A stretch of DNA of 64,000 bases from Palsa-504 sp963742795 (lineage in GTDB: Bacteria > Actinomycetota > Actinomycetes > Streptosporangiales > Streptosporangiaceae): positions 310,001-374,000 of the forward strand of contig CAVUNL010000008.1 of the NCBI GenBank assembly GCA_963742795.1, read 5' to 3'. The position numbers were made by a program, and so were the translations under genes. Shown piece by piece: positions 54,470 to 63,367 of this stretch (position 1 is the first letter of the stretch; every line of letters begins with the position of its first letter). A model generated the notes under the pieces. It was not told where the DNA came from. It ran no database searches and was given only the letters and a program-made list of their open reading frames with translations.

Positions 54470-54589
54470 GACACGGTCAAGACCCACCTGCGGCACCTGT
54501 ACCGCAAGCTCGGCGCGCACAACCGCCGCGAGGCGGTGCAGCGCGCCCGGGCCATCGGCCTGCTCGCCGCGCCCTCCGGCCGCCCCTAG
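54470..54589 (+). pseudogene. LuxR-type HTH C-terminal fragment
   Basis: 39 codons to TAG 54587-54589: DTVKTHLRHLYRKLGAHNRR and EAVQRARAIGLLAAPSGRP, the recognition and last helices of a LuxR/MalT-type DNA-binding domain. Nothing upstream: the fragment begins exactly where homology to the copy 1 module ends (GGGGCGTCAG). The host gene was probably cut by the module. Confidence 0.75.
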
Positions 54590-54593
54590 ACCC

Positions 54594-54739
54594 ATGGCAT
54601 ACGGGCACGCCGAGCGGAACCTCGCCTCCTGCGCCAGCTCGAAACCGAAACCCGGCAGCTGCTCGAAAGCCTGGACCAGCCAGATCCCGAACAGTCAGCC
54701 TGGCTCCAGCAGGCCACCAGCAAAGCAGATGACCGGTAA
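54594..54739 (+). pseudogene. Small ORF, frameshifted
   Basis: ATG 54594 reads MAYGHAERNLA, then from about 54628 another frame continues LLRQLETETRQLLESLDQPD, PEQSAWLQQATSKADDR and TAA 54737-54739. One missing base would give a ~48 aa helical protein. Family not recognised. Nothing else is visible up to 54876. Confidence 0.5.
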
Positions 54740-54876
54740 GCCACGTGTTGCTGGAAGTGGCCGCCTGTAGCCGGGTCCCCGGGCGCGAGGAACCACCGTT
54801 CGTTCGGTAAAAAAGAGATTTATGCCGAACGGGCCGTGGTTCTCCTCACCCGCCCGCCGTATCAGCGCGACCCCGG

Positions 54877-55737
54877 TCAGACGAACAGCGGGTCGGCCGC
54901 CGTCCGGTCGGTCAGCGCGCTCATCGTCGCGTCGTCCGGCGCCGCGGTGAACCGGCTGGCCGCGTCGAGCACCTTCGGGAGCAAGCCCACGTCCCCCGCG
55001 CTGGCGAGGAACACCCCGGGGCGGCCCATCGCCCACCACACGGCGAGGTCGATGTCGTCCTGCTGCTCCAGCGGCTCGTACCAGGTCGCCCGGGTGTGCG
55101 GCCGGCCCGCCCAGGGTCGCAGCGCGATCGACTTGATCGTCTGCACCGCGACACGCCGCTCGCGGCAGGTCTGGTACAGGGCGTTGAAGTTCTCGGCGTA
55201 GTACGGGTTCGCCATGGTGACGAAGTTGTACGGGAGCAGCACCGAGTCGAAGTCGAACCGCTCGAGGCTGCGGCGGTGCGTCGCGGCGATCTGGCTGCCG
55301 TGACCGGTCACCCCGATCCACCGGATGAGGCCCTGGTCCCGGGCTTCAACGGCGGCCTCGAGCGCCCCGCCAGGACTCAGGGCGATGTCCCACTCGATCG
55401 GATCGGCCAGGGAGTGAAGCTGCCAGAGGTCGACGTGGTCGACGCCCAACCGGTCCAGGGACCGGTGCAGTTCCTCGCGGGCCCCGGCTGCGGTGCGCTC
55501 GTCGCCCTTGGTGGCCAGGAAGAACCGGCCCGGTTCGCGCTGCAGCCACGGCCGGATGCGCACCTCCGCCTCGCCGTAGACCGAGGCCACGTCCAGATGG
55601 TTCACCCCGTGGGCGAGCAGAACGTCCAGGGTCTCGTCCGCGACCCGCTGGGAGACCTGCCCGAGAGCCGCCCCTCCGAAGATCACCCGGCTGCTCTGGT
55701 GGCCGGTGCGGCCGAACTCCGCCTTTTCGATGGGCAC
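54877..55737 (-). CDS. Aldo/keto reductase
   Basis: 286 aa from GTG 55737 (GGGAGGT seven bases upstream); ATG 55770 lies before the ribosome site. TIM-barrel AKR: FGRTGHQSSRVIFGGAAL, NHLDVASVYGEAE (Asp, Tyr), FFLATKGDERTAAGAREEL (Lys), VDLWQLHSL (His). Uses NADPH; substrate unknown. Divergent from the lar operon. Confidence 0.85.
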   Translation of the reverse strand: MPIEKAEFGRTGHQSSRVIFGGAALGQVSQRVADETLDVLLAHGVNHLDVASVYGEAEVRIRPWLQREPGRFFLATKGDERTAAGAREELHRSLDRLGVDHVDLWQLHSLADPIEWDIALSPGGALEAAVEARDQGLIRWIGVTGHGSQIAATHRRSLERFDFDSVLLPYNFVTMANPYYAENFNALYQTCRERRVAVQTIKSIALRPWAGRPHTRATWYEPLEQQDDIDLAVWWAMGRPGVFLASAGDVGLLPKVLDAASRFTAAPDDATMSALTDRTAADPLFV

Positions 55738-55884
55738 GAGACCTCCCGGAGTGCCGAGCTGAATCTGCACGTACCGCGGATCGGGCGGCCGGTCAGCGCC
55801 ACCGCGCCGAAGCGTATAGTCCGAATCATACGATCAGCTGCGGATCTCCGCGGCGCGGGCCCGGGCGACATGAAAGGGAACGGC

Positions 55885-56715
55885 GTGCCTGACGAGCTTG
55901 CCGCGCTGGCCGGCCAGCTGACCGAGCGTCTGGCCGGATTGGGCAGCGCCCTGATCGCGTTCTCCGGCGGGGTGGACTCCTCTCTGGTCGCTGCGCTGGC
56001 CGCCCGGGCGCTCGGGGAACAAGCCCTCGCCGTCACCGCCGTCTCGCCGGCCCTCGCGTCCGGCGAGCTGGACGGCGCCCGGTCGGTGGCCCGGGCCGTC
56101 GGCGTCCGGCACGAGCTGATCAGCACGGCCGAGCTGGAGCGCGACGACTACCGGCGCAACGACCGCTTCCGCTGCTACTACTGCAAATCCGAGTTGTACG
56201 ACCGGCTGGCCGCGCTGGCCCGGCGCCGGGGATTCGCCGCCGTGCTGTCCGGCGCCAACGCCGACGACACCGGTGACTGGCGGCCCGGGCTGCGCGCGGC
56301 GGCCGAGCACGGGGTCCGGCATCCGCTGCTGGAGGCGTCCGTGGGGAAGGACCAGGTGCGGGCGCTGGCTCACCACCTGGGGGTTCCGAGCGCGGACAAG
56401 CCTGCGTCGCCCTGCCTGGCCTCGCGGCTGCCTTACGGCACCCCGGTCAGCGCCGATGTGCTGTCGCAGGTAGACCGGGCCGAGCTGAGCCTGAAGCAGC
56501 GCGGCTACCGCGAGCTGCGGGTCCGGCATTTCGGTGATCTCGGCCGGGTGCAGCTCGGCGCGGCGGACCTGCCCCGGGCGGCGGACCCGGAGGAGCACGC
56601 GGCGGTGCTGGCCTGCGTCCGGGCGGCTGGATATCAGCACGCGGAGCTCGACGAGCGGCCGCTGCGGTCCGGTTCGCTGAACCTCGACATCACGCCGGTG
56701 AGCAGTGCCGGCTGA
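55885..56715 (+). CDS. larE: LarE, sulfur transferase of nickel-pincer nucleotide synthesis
   Basis: 276 aa from GTG 55885 (AAAGGGAA upstream); ATG 55871 is an alternative. PP-loop ATPase SGGVDSSLVAALAARAL. Cysteines: CYYCKSELYD and PASPCLASRLPYGTPVS. LarE moves sulfur onto the pyridinium dicarboxylate mononucleotide. Single-Cys LarE sacrifices its cysteine; homologues with three cysteines like these (CxxC plus SPC) have been shown to use a [4Fe-4S] cluster, so this one may be catalytic. Confidence 0.93.
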   Translation: MPDELAALAGQLTERLAGLGSALIAFSGGVDSSLVAALAARALGEQALAVTAVSPALASGELDGARSVARAVGVRHELISTAELERDDYRRNDRFRCYYCKSELYDRLAALARRRGFAAVLSGANADDTGDWRPGLRAAAEHGVRHPLLEASVGKDQVRALAHHLGVPSADKPASPCLASRLPYGTPVSADVLSQVDRAELSLKQRGYRELRVRHFGDLGRVQLGAADLPRAADPEEHAAVLACVRAAGYQHAELDERPLRSGSLNLDITPVSSAG

Positions 56716-57412
56716 GGCCGGAACGGCGGCCGGGGCGGCGGGCGTCCCGGTGGGCGAGTTCGCCGTGCTGGACGTGGATCGCCGGCGGCGGACCGGCGTC
56801 CCGGAAGTGGTGTTCGGCGAAGGCAAGACGTCCGGGCAGATCTTCGCGCTGCTGGCCGAGTTGCGGGCCCGCGATCCGCAGGCACCGGCCCTGGCCACGC
56901 GCTGCGCCGCCGGCGTCCTGGCCGAGGTGGCCACCCGTTTCCCGGGCGAGGCCGTCCACGCCGATCACGTGGCCGGAACGGTCGCCGTCGGGACCCTGCC
57001 GCCCGCGCTCGGTCACGTGCTGGTCGTGACGGCCGGCACCACGGACCTGAAGGTGGCCAGGGAGTGTGCGGCGACGCTGGCCGTGCTGGGCGTCCGCGCT
57101 GATGTCGTCGCCGACGTGGGCGTGGCCGGGCTCGGGCGGCTGCTGTCCCGGCTCGATGACCTGCGCGCCGCCGAGTGCGTGGTGGTCGTGGCCGGGATGG
57201 ACGGCGCCCTGGCGAGCGTGGTCGCCGGACTGGTCAGCGCGCCGGTGATCGGCGTGCCGACCAGTGTCGGTTACGGCGTCGCGGCGGGCGGCCTGGCCGC
57301 GGCGGCCAGCATGCTCGCCTCGTGCAGCCCGGGTCTGGTCGTCGTCAACATCGACAACGGGTTCGGGGCGGCCGCGCACGCCGCCAAGATCATCCGCGCG
57401 GTTCACCGGTGA
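56705..57412 (+). CDS. larB: LarB, NaAD carboxylase/hydrolase of nickel-pincer synthesis
   Basis: 235 aa from GTG 56705, overlapping larE by 11 bases. PurE-like core: PEVVFGEGKTSGQI, VVTAGTTDLKVARECAATL, VVVAGMDGALASVVAGLVSA, PVIGVPTSVGYGVAAGG. Carboxylates and hydrolyses nicotinic acid adenine dinucleotide, the first step of the pathway. Confidence 0.93.
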   Translation: MPAEAGTAAGAAGVPVGEFAVLDVDRRRRTGVPEVVFGEGKTSGQIFALLAELRARDPQAPALATRCAAGVLAEVATRFPGEAVHADHVAGTVAVGTLPPALGHVLVVTAGTTDLKVARECAATLAVLGVRADVVADVGVAGLGRLLSRLDDLRAAECVVVVAGMDGALASVVAGLVSAPVIGVPTSVGYGVAAGGLAAAASMLASCSPGLVVVNIDNGFGAAAHAAKIIRAVHR

Positions 57413-58671
57413 CGGGCCGGCCCATTGCGGACCGGCCGCGCGCCGCCTACATCGACGCGACCGCGGGCGTGGCCGGCGACATGCTGCTGGCCGCCCTGCT
57501 CGATGCGGGCGCCGACGTGGACCGGGTGCGCGCAGCCATTGCCTCACTCGGCGTGCCCGGTCTCGGGCTGCGCACCGAGGCCGCCCGCCGGGGCGGCCTC
57601 GCGTGCCTGCGGGCCGTGATCACCACGTCGGCGGCGCCCGACCGCCAACGGCACCTCGCCGACGTGCTCGGCCACGTCGGCGCCAGTGACCTCGGCCCGG
57701 CCGGGAAGGATCTCGCGACCCGGGTCTTCCGCCTGCTGGCCGAGGCGGAGGGGGCGGTGCACGGCGAGCCACCCGAAGACGTGCACTTCCACGAGGTGGG
57801 TGCGTTCGACTCACTGGCCGACGTGGTGGGGTCGGCGGCCGCACTGGAGGATCTCGGACTGCTGCGGCCCGGCGCGGTGGTGTGCTGCTCGGCCCTGGCC
57901 GCCGGAAGCGGATTCGTCACCAGCGCGCACGGCCGCCTTCCGGTGCCGGCTCTCGCCGTCCTCCGTATCGCCGCCGCGGCCGGCCTGAACCTGGCCGGCA
58001 GCGACCCGGCCAGCGGCGACCTGGCCGGTGAGCGCACCACCCCGACCGGTGCGGCCCTGCTCGCGGCGGCGGCCACCCCGGGCGGCTTTCCGGCCATGAC
58101 GGTCCGCGCGGTGGGCACCGGCGGCGGTGGCCGGGACACTCCGGACCGGCCCAACATCACCCGGGTGGTCATCGGGGCGTCCGCCGCGGAGCGGGACCTG
58201 CACGAGGGCGACGTGACCGTCGTCGAGAGCACCGTCGATGACCTCGATCCCCGGCTGTGGCCTTCGGTCCTTCAGGCGGTGCGGGCGGCCGGCGCCTGGG
58301 ACTGCTGGTGTACCCCGATCGTCGGCCGGCACGGCCGCCCGGGGCAGGTCCTCACCGCCCTGTGCGCCGAACCGGTCCGTCGTGCCGTGGCCGCCGCGAT
58401 GTTCGCCCACACCGGGACGCTCGGCGTCCGCTGGTCCCGGATGAGCCGGCTGACCGCCGCCCGGACGTCGGTGGCGGTGGAGGTGGGACCGCCGGGCCGC
58501 AGCCAGGTCGTCACGGTCAAGGTGGCCGGCCCCACCGACGGCCTCGCGGGCTTCGGAACGGTCACGGCCGAGCTGGCCGAGGCCGAAGCCGCCGCCCGGG
58601 CCCTGGGCTGGCCGGTGCGGGCCGTCTGCGAGGCCGCCGTCGCGCAGTACCGCGCCCGGTGCCGGTCATGA
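57409..58671 (+). CDS. larC: LarC, nickel insertase
   Basis: 420 aa. GTG 57409 overlaps the larB stop (GTGA). DUF111 family: AAYIDATAGVAGDMLLAALL, HFHEVGAFDSLADVVGSAAA, ERTTPTGAALLAA, and C-terminal VTVVESTVDDLDPRLWPSVL. One continuous frame, unlike the split larC1/larC2 of some lactobacilli. It inserts nickel into the cofactor using CTP. No LarA-type user enzyme is in the window. It ends overlapping the convergent gene by six bases. Confidence 0.93.
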   Translation: MTGRPIADRPRAAYIDATAGVAGDMLLAALLDAGADVDRVRAAIASLGVPGLGLRTEAARRGGLACLRAVITTSAAPDRQRHLADVLGHVGASDLGPAGKDLATRVFRLLAEAEGAVHGEPPEDVHFHEVGAFDSLADVVGSAAALEDLGLLRPGAVVCCSALAAGSGFVTSAHGRLPVPALAVLRIAAAAGLNLAGSDPASGDLAGERTTPTGAALLAAAATPGGFPAMTVRAVGTGGGGRDTPDRPNITRVVIGASAAERDLHEGDVTVVESTVDDLDPRLWPSVLQAVRAAGAWDCWCTPIVGRHGRPGQVLTALCAEPVRRAVAAAMFAHTGTLGVRWSRMSRLTAARTSVAVEVGPPGRSQVVTVKVAGPTDGLAGFGTVTAELAEAEAAARALGWPVRAVCEAAVAQYRARCRS

Positions 58672-59286
58672 CGGTATGAATATCTGACCTACTACGCCGG
58701 GTTCCTCGACCCGGACCACGGCGTCCGGCGGTGCCTCCCGGCTGAGCTGGGCGGCGAGTTCCCGGGCATCGTCCTCGTTGTCGGCGCGGACGATCAGGAA
58801 CTTCCAGCGCCGCACCACCGTCCGGCCCTCGCCTTCCAGCGTGCGCGCCAGCGCGACCGCCTCGCGGTGCGACGGGAACTCAACCCGGGCCTGCCATCGG
58901 CCGACCCCGGCGGCCAGCGACTCGGCCGTTTCAGCGTCCACGAGCCGCTGATGCTCCGCCTGCCGCTCGGCTTCGGTCTGCGGCATCGCGACGTCCGGGC
59001 TCTCCCACTCCTCCTCGATGGGATGCCATCGATGCAGCGCGAACTCCGCCTGAATGTCATCGTGAGCCAGCACGTCGCGGGCGACCCGCTCAGCCTCCGT
59101 GGCGGCGACCTCGGTGCCCGCGTACAGGAAGATCTGCGAGTCGCCCGCGCCGACGACGATGGTGCGGCCGAGCTGCCGGCGGACGTCTTCTTCCACCTCA
59201 TGGCCGGACAGCGCCCGCTGCGCCTGCCCGGCTTGTGCCTGGCCGTCCAGGGAGATGGTTACCCGCCAGTCATCGCCGTCTGCCAC
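58666..59286 (-). CDS. Conserved-type hypothetical protein
   Basis: 206 aa, acidic, soluble. Two related halves are suggested: WRVTISLDGQAQAGQAQRAL ... TEVAATEAERVARDVLAHDD, and WQARVEFPSHREAVALARTL ... NEDDARELAAQLSREAP, each like a small beta-alpha-beta (SPOR-like) unit with 'avalartLe.eG..vvrrwkfl'. Function unknown; common in actinobacteria by my recollection of the style. Confidence 0.65.
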   Translation of the reverse strand: MADGDDWRVTISLDGQAQAGQAQRALSGHEVEEDVRRQLGRTIVVGAGDSQIFLYAGTEVAATEAERVARDVLAHDDIQAEFALHRWHPIEEEWESPDVAMPQTEAERQAEHQRLVDAETAESLAAGVGRWQARVEFPSHREAVALARTLEGEGRTVVRRWKFLIVRADNEDDARELAAQLSREAPPDAVVRVEEPGVVGQIFIPS

Positions 59287-59392
59287 GGCACGACTCTAAC
59301 GCACCGCGCGAACGTGCGAGCTGGGCTGCGTGCCCGATCCGGTATTAGATGGGGTCATCCGTCGGAGCGAGTTCCGCACTCATGGAGAACGC

Positions 59393-60454
59393 ATGTCGGT
59401 CGCCGAATCGGCGCTGCCGGGTATCGAAGCCGGCCGGGTGGAACGCTGGCTCGCCGAGCACGTGGACGGCCTGGCCGGCCCGGTGGAGTTCAGGCTTGTC
59501 TCGGGCGGACGCTCGAACCTGACCTACCGGCTCACCGACGCCGCCGGCGTCAGCTACGCGTTGCGCCGCCCGCCCACCGGGGGAGTGCTGAGCACCGCGC
59601 ATGACGTAAGCCGGGAATGGCGGTTCATCTCCGCGCTGGCGCCGACCGCGGTTCCCGTCCCGCCGCCGGTGGCCTACTGTGCCGATTCCACGGTCACCGG
59701 CGCTGAGTTCTACGTGATGGGGTTCGTCGAGGGCCTGGTGCTCGCGGACCACGCGGCCGGGCTGGCCCTGGCGCCGCAGGCCCGGGCCAGCGCGGCCGAG
59801 CACCTCATCGAGGTGCTCGTCGCGCTGCATGCGCTCGACCCCGCCGTGGTCGGCCTGGGCGACATGGTGCGCCAGACCGGGTACCTCGAGCGGCAGCTGC
59901 GCCGCTGGCATGCGCAGGTGCACGCGACGGGCGCACCGGAACTCGCGCTGCTCGACGAGGTGCACGACCTGCTCGCTGCCCGCGTACCCGCGCAGTCCGG
60001 CGGCATCGTGCACGGCGATTACCGGGCGGGAAACGTGGCGTTCGGGCCGGACGGTGTCGTCAGGGCGGTCTTCGACTGGGAACTCGCGACCACCGGTGAC
60101 CCGATGGCGGACCTCGGGTGGCTGGCCTCGACCTGGCAGGACCCGGGTGAGCAGCTGCCGCCGACCACGCCGGGGCCGAGCACCGTAGCAGGCTTCCCCG
60201 CCCGGGCGCTGCTTGTGCGGCGCTACGCCCGGCTGTCGGGCCGGGACGTGTCGAACCTGCCGTACTGGGTGGCGTTTTCGCGGTGGCGGTCGGCGTGCAT
60301 CGGCGTCGGCGTGCGGGCCCGCTACCTGGCCGGGCACATGGCCGACGACGGCTTCGCCGCCGGGCTCCTGACGTCGGCCGAGCCCGGTGCGGCCGGGGGC
60401 CGCGTCGTCCTGGCGGAGGCCGCCCGCGGCGCGCTGCGCGCCGCTGGCCTCTGA
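59393..60454 (+). CDS. Aminoglycoside phosphotransferase-like kinase (ACAD10/11 N-terminal type)
   Basis: 353 aa from ATG 59393 (GGAG upstream). Protein-kinase-like fold: SGGRSNLTYRLTDAAGVSYA LRRPP-type nucleotide lobe, catalytic loop IVHGDYRAGNVAFGPDG, metal site FDWELATTGDPMADLGWL. This family is fused to, or next to, acyl-CoA dehydrogenases (human ACAD10/11), where it phosphorylates 4-hydroxyacyl-CoA; an acyl-CoA dehydrogenase follows 36 bases downstream. Confidence 0.85.
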   Translation: MSVAESALPGIEAGRVERWLAEHVDGLAGPVEFRLVSGGRSNLTYRLTDAAGVSYALRRPPTGGVLSTAHDVSREWRFISALAPTAVPVPPPVAYCADSTVTGAEFYVMGFVEGLVLADHAAGLALAPQARASAAEHLIEVLVALHALDPAVVGLGDMVRQTGYLERQLRRWHAQVHATGAPELALLDEVHDLLAARVPAQSGGIVHGDYRAGNVAFGPDGVVRAVFDWELATTGDPMADLGWLASTWQDPGEQLPPTTPGPSTVAGFPARALLVRRYARLSGRDVSNLPYWVAFSRWRSACIGVGVRARYLAGHMADDGFAAGLLTSAEPGAAGGRVVLAEAARGALRAAGL

Positions 60455-60490
60455 CTACTGTTATGGCGTCAACTGACAAGGAGTGAGGTC

Positions 60491-61762
60491 ATGGCGTGGG
60501 ATTTCTCCACCGACCCCCAGTTCCAGGCGAAGCTCGACTGGGTCGAGCGGTTCTGCCAGGAAAAGGTCGAGCCGCTCGATTACGTCTTCCCCCATGCGGT
60601 GCGGTGGCCGGATCCGGTGGTGAAGGCGTACGTGCGCGAGCTTCAGCAGGAGGTCAAGGACCAGGGCCTGTGGGCGATCTTCCTCGACCGGGAGCTGGGC
60701 GGACCAGGCTTCGGGCAGCTCAGGCTGGCTCTGCTCAACGAGGTGATCGGTCGCTACGCGGGCGCGCCCTCGATGTTCGGCGCGTCGGCGCCCGATACCG
60801 GGAACATGGAGATCCTCGCGGCCTACGGCACCGGGGAACAGAAGAAGCGGTGGCTCGAGCCGCTGCTCAACCAGGACATGTTCTCGGCGTTCTCGATGAC
60901 CGAGCCGCAGGGCGGCAGCGATCCGAACCTGTTCAAGACCCATGCCGTGCAAGACGGCGACGAGTGGGTGATCAACGGCGAGAAGTGGTTCACCTCCGCG
61001 GGACGGATCGCCGACCTGCTGTTCGTGATGTGCACCAACGGCATGTTCGTGGTGCCCCGCGCCACCCCCGGCGTCGAGATCATGCCGGAGCCGAGGAACC
61101 ACAATCACATCGTCTACCGGGACGTCCGGGTACCCCTCGACCACCTGCTCGGCCCGGAAAACGGCGCCCGGGTACTCGCCCAGCGCCGCCTCGGCGGGGG
61201 CCGCATCCACCACGCCATGCGCACCATCGCGCAGTGCAAGCTCGCCTTCGACATGATGTGCGAGCGGGCACTCAGCCGCGAGTCACACGGCAGGATCATC
61301 GCCGAGCACCAGATGGTGCAGGAGAAGATCGCTGAGTCCTACGCGGCGATCACAATGCTCCGGCTGTTCGTGCTCGAGACCGCCTGGAAGATCGACCAGA
61401 CCTCGACACTGGAGGCCCGCACCGACATCGCGGCGGTGAAGTTCACGATGGCCAAGGTGCTGCGCGAGGTGTCCTACAACGCGCTGCACATCCTGGGCTC
61501 GCTCGGCACTACCGATCTCACGCCCATCCAGGCCATGTATGCGTCGGCACCCGCCATGGGCATCGCCGACGGCGTCGACGAGGTGCACAAGGCCACCGTG
61601 GCCCGCCGGGTGCTCAAGGGCTACCGTCCGCACGAGGGGTACTGGCCCACCGAGTACATCCCGGCCAGACGAGAAGAGGCGTGGCGCCGGATGCGCCCCG
61701 TCCTCGACGCCCGGCCTGACCTCGCCCGCGTGGCCGAGGAGCATTCCGCTGCCCGCCGGTGA
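60491..61762 (+). CDS. Acyl-CoA dehydrogenase
   Basis: 423 aa, ATG 60491 with AAGGAG upstream. Full ACAD fold: FCQEKVEPLDYVFPHAVRWP, FSAFSMTEPQGGSDPNLFKT, WVINGEKWFTSAGRIADLLF, and YNALHILGSLGTTDLTPIQ. It resembles the dehydrogenase half of ACAD10/11-type pairs. With the upstream kinase it may handle 4-hydroxy fatty acyl-CoAs. Confidence 0.9.
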   Translation: MAWDFSTDPQFQAKLDWVERFCQEKVEPLDYVFPHAVRWPDPVVKAYVRELQQEVKDQGLWAIFLDRELGGPGFGQLRLALLNEVIGRYAGAPSMFGASAPDTGNMEILAAYGTGEQKKRWLEPLLNQDMFSAFSMTEPQGGSDPNLFKTHAVQDGDEWVINGEKWFTSAGRIADLLFVMCTNGMFVVPRATPGVEIMPEPRNHNHIVYRDVRVPLDHLLGPENGARVLAQRRLGGGRIHHAMRTIAQCKLAFDMMCERALSRESHGRIIAEHQMVQEKIAESYAAITMLRLFVLETAWKIDQTSTLEARTDIAAVKFTMAKVLREVSYNALHILGSLGTTDLTPIQAMYASAPAMGIADGVDEVHKATVARRVLKGYRPHEGYWPTEYIPARREEAWRRMRPVLDARPDLARVAEEHSAARR

Positions 61763-61998
61763 GACCTGCACCCAGCAGCGCTGACGGCGCTCCCAAGCAA
61801 GCTCGGGTCGGCCCGAAGGCCGATACCGATGACCGGTTAGGCTCGGATTCAGGGTAGTTCGCGCGAAGCAGTGACCTCCTAAGGGCCCTACTTGCACTCC
61901 ATTCATCCTTAGCGGGTGAAGCCCAGAGGGAATGGCTCGCCGAGACTTGTCCGCAGGGTGTTCGCCGCTGGACGCCCCAGACGGAGGTGAATGTCAAA

Positions 61999-62385
61999 GT
62001 GAACTACCCGTTGTGGGATCTGTTCTTGACCATGCTGGAGCTGTTCGTCTGGATCGTGTTGATCGTCCTTGTCATCTGGGTCATGCTCAGCATCCTCCGG
62101 CGCCATGACCTCAGTGCCTGGGCCAAGGTGGGCTGGCTTATCGTGGTGATTGTGTTGCCGTATATCGGCGTATTTACCTATCTGATCGTGCGCGGTGCGC
62201 ACCTGGCCGGAGAGCAGGTCGCGACAGCTAACGCCCCTCAGGATGAGGGGTTCCGCAGGTATGAGCGGTTCGAGGCGCAGGGCAAGGACAGCGCTGATGA
62301 GCTGGCCAAGCTGGCCGATCTGCGAGACCGGGGTGTCATCACAGACGCGGAATTCCAGAAGCGCAAGACTCAGCTTCTGGCGTAA
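61999..62385 (+). CDS. Membrane protein with PLDc_N and SHOCT domains
   Basis: 128 aa from GTG 61999, with GGAGGTGA (61983-61990) at good spacing; GTG 61987 lies inside the ribosome site. Two TM helices (FLTMLELFVWIVLIVLVIWV; KVGWLIVVIVLPYIGVFTYL) form the PLDc_N-type domain. The C-terminal DSADELAKLADLRDRGVITD, AEFQKRKTQLLA is SHOCT. Function of the family unclear. Bases 61763-61998 show no other gene. Confidence 0.82.
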   Translation: MNYPLWDLFLTMLELFVWIVLIVLVIWVMLSILRRHDLSAWAKVGWLIVVIVLPYIGVFTYLIVRGAHLAGEQVATANAPQDEGFRRYERFEAQGKDSADELAKLADLRDRGVITDAEFQKRKTQLLA

Positions 62386-62488
62386 CGACATTATCAGGAG
62401 GGCCGGGCGACGCGGCCCAGGCACGGCAGTACAGGATCTGCCCGGGTGACGGTCACGAAGCCAGCGCTGCCGCCACCACGGGCAGTGA

Positions 62489-63040
62489 TCATGCTCGCCG
62501 GTCGTCGTGTCGCAACTCGCCGCCTGAGTCGGGTGACGTGGTGGCGCTGGGCCGCGTCGCACCGTGCCGGACGTCACTGGACGGGTCGTGAGCCGCGGCC
62601 CGGCCGGAAGTCCGTTGGTTATGGGCCTCGTGGAGCTTGCCGTAGATCGCCGTCTGGCGTTCCAGGTGCTCACGGTGCAGCCGTTCGATGAGCTCGTGAG
62701 TCGGCTTCCTGCCCCGGTAGTCCGGATGATGGCGGTAACAGAGCATGAACTGGCCGTCGGCCGCGGGATACTGCCCGACCCGCCAGCATCCCGGCTCGTG
62801 ACAGTTGTGCTTCTTGACCAGCTGGTAGATGCCTGCGGCGATCCCGCCGAGGATGCCGAACTCCTCGAGGTCCGAGCCGAACCCGGACCAGAACCCGTAG
62901 TAGGGGCCAGACTCGTTGATGGTGCCCGTGTGCAGCTGGACCCAGTAACCGACTTGCCGTGCGTGGAGCAGCCAGACGGCTACAGCCGCCACCGCGGCGC
63001 AGGTCAGGCCGACGATGATAATCGGACGCCACTTCAGCAC
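62489..63040 (-). CDS. Actinophage-type membrane protein with Cys/His cluster
   Basis: 183 aa. N-terminal TM (PIIIVGLTCAAVAAVAVWLL), amphipathic FGILGGIAAGIYQLVKKHNC, then CHEPGCWRVGQYPAADGQFM LCYRHHP: a Cys/His cluster that could bind zinc. This layout is known from actinobacteriophages and integrated elements. The C-terminus is disordered and His/Arg-rich. Confidence 0.65.
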   Translation of the reverse strand: MLKWRPIIIVGLTCAAVAAVAVWLLHARQVGYWVQLHTGTINESGPYYGFWSGFGSDLEEFGILGGIAAGIYQLVKKHNCHEPGCWRVGQYPAADGQFMLCYRHHPDYRGRKPTHELIERLHREHLERQTAIYGKLHEAHNQRTSGRAAAHDPSSDVRHGATRPSATTSPDSGGELRHDDRRA

Positions 63041-63136
63041 CTCTCACCTCCTGAGATCGGCCTGCTGCCTCCTGCCCGGCGGACTCAGGCCGTACCAGTA
63101 CACGCCAGAGCCGGCCTGAACCGCCAATATCTGCCG

Positions 63137-63319
63137 TCAATGGCTCGATAGCCGCCGCCTTCCGGGCACCGCCGAGCGCAGCGGCCAGCCGGCCCCGCGG
63201 GCGCCGGACCTGCTGTTCGGGTCATCGAACGACGCGTGCGTCTTCGCGAGGCAGTGCTTGTCGCTTTCGACCGGAATGCCGGAGTCCGTCCACGTCGGCT
63301 TGGTTGGCGAAGCGGTCAT
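63137..63319 (-). CDS. Small hypothetical ORF, start resembles catalase N-termini
   Basis: 60 aa, ATG 63319, with GAAGGA upstream. The first ~20 residues (PTWTDSGIPVESDKHCL) resemble the disordered start of monofunctional catalases (..TTDAGIPV.SDEHSLT), after which similarity is lost. Possibly a decayed catalase start, or chance. Confidence 0.35.
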   Translation of the reverse strand: MTASPTKPTWTDSGIPVESDKHCLAKTHASFDDPNSRSGARGAGWPLRSAVPGRRRLSSH

Positions 63320-63367
63320 TGCGCGTGTCCTTCTTTGCTGAACGGATAATCAACGTCGCGATCCTCG

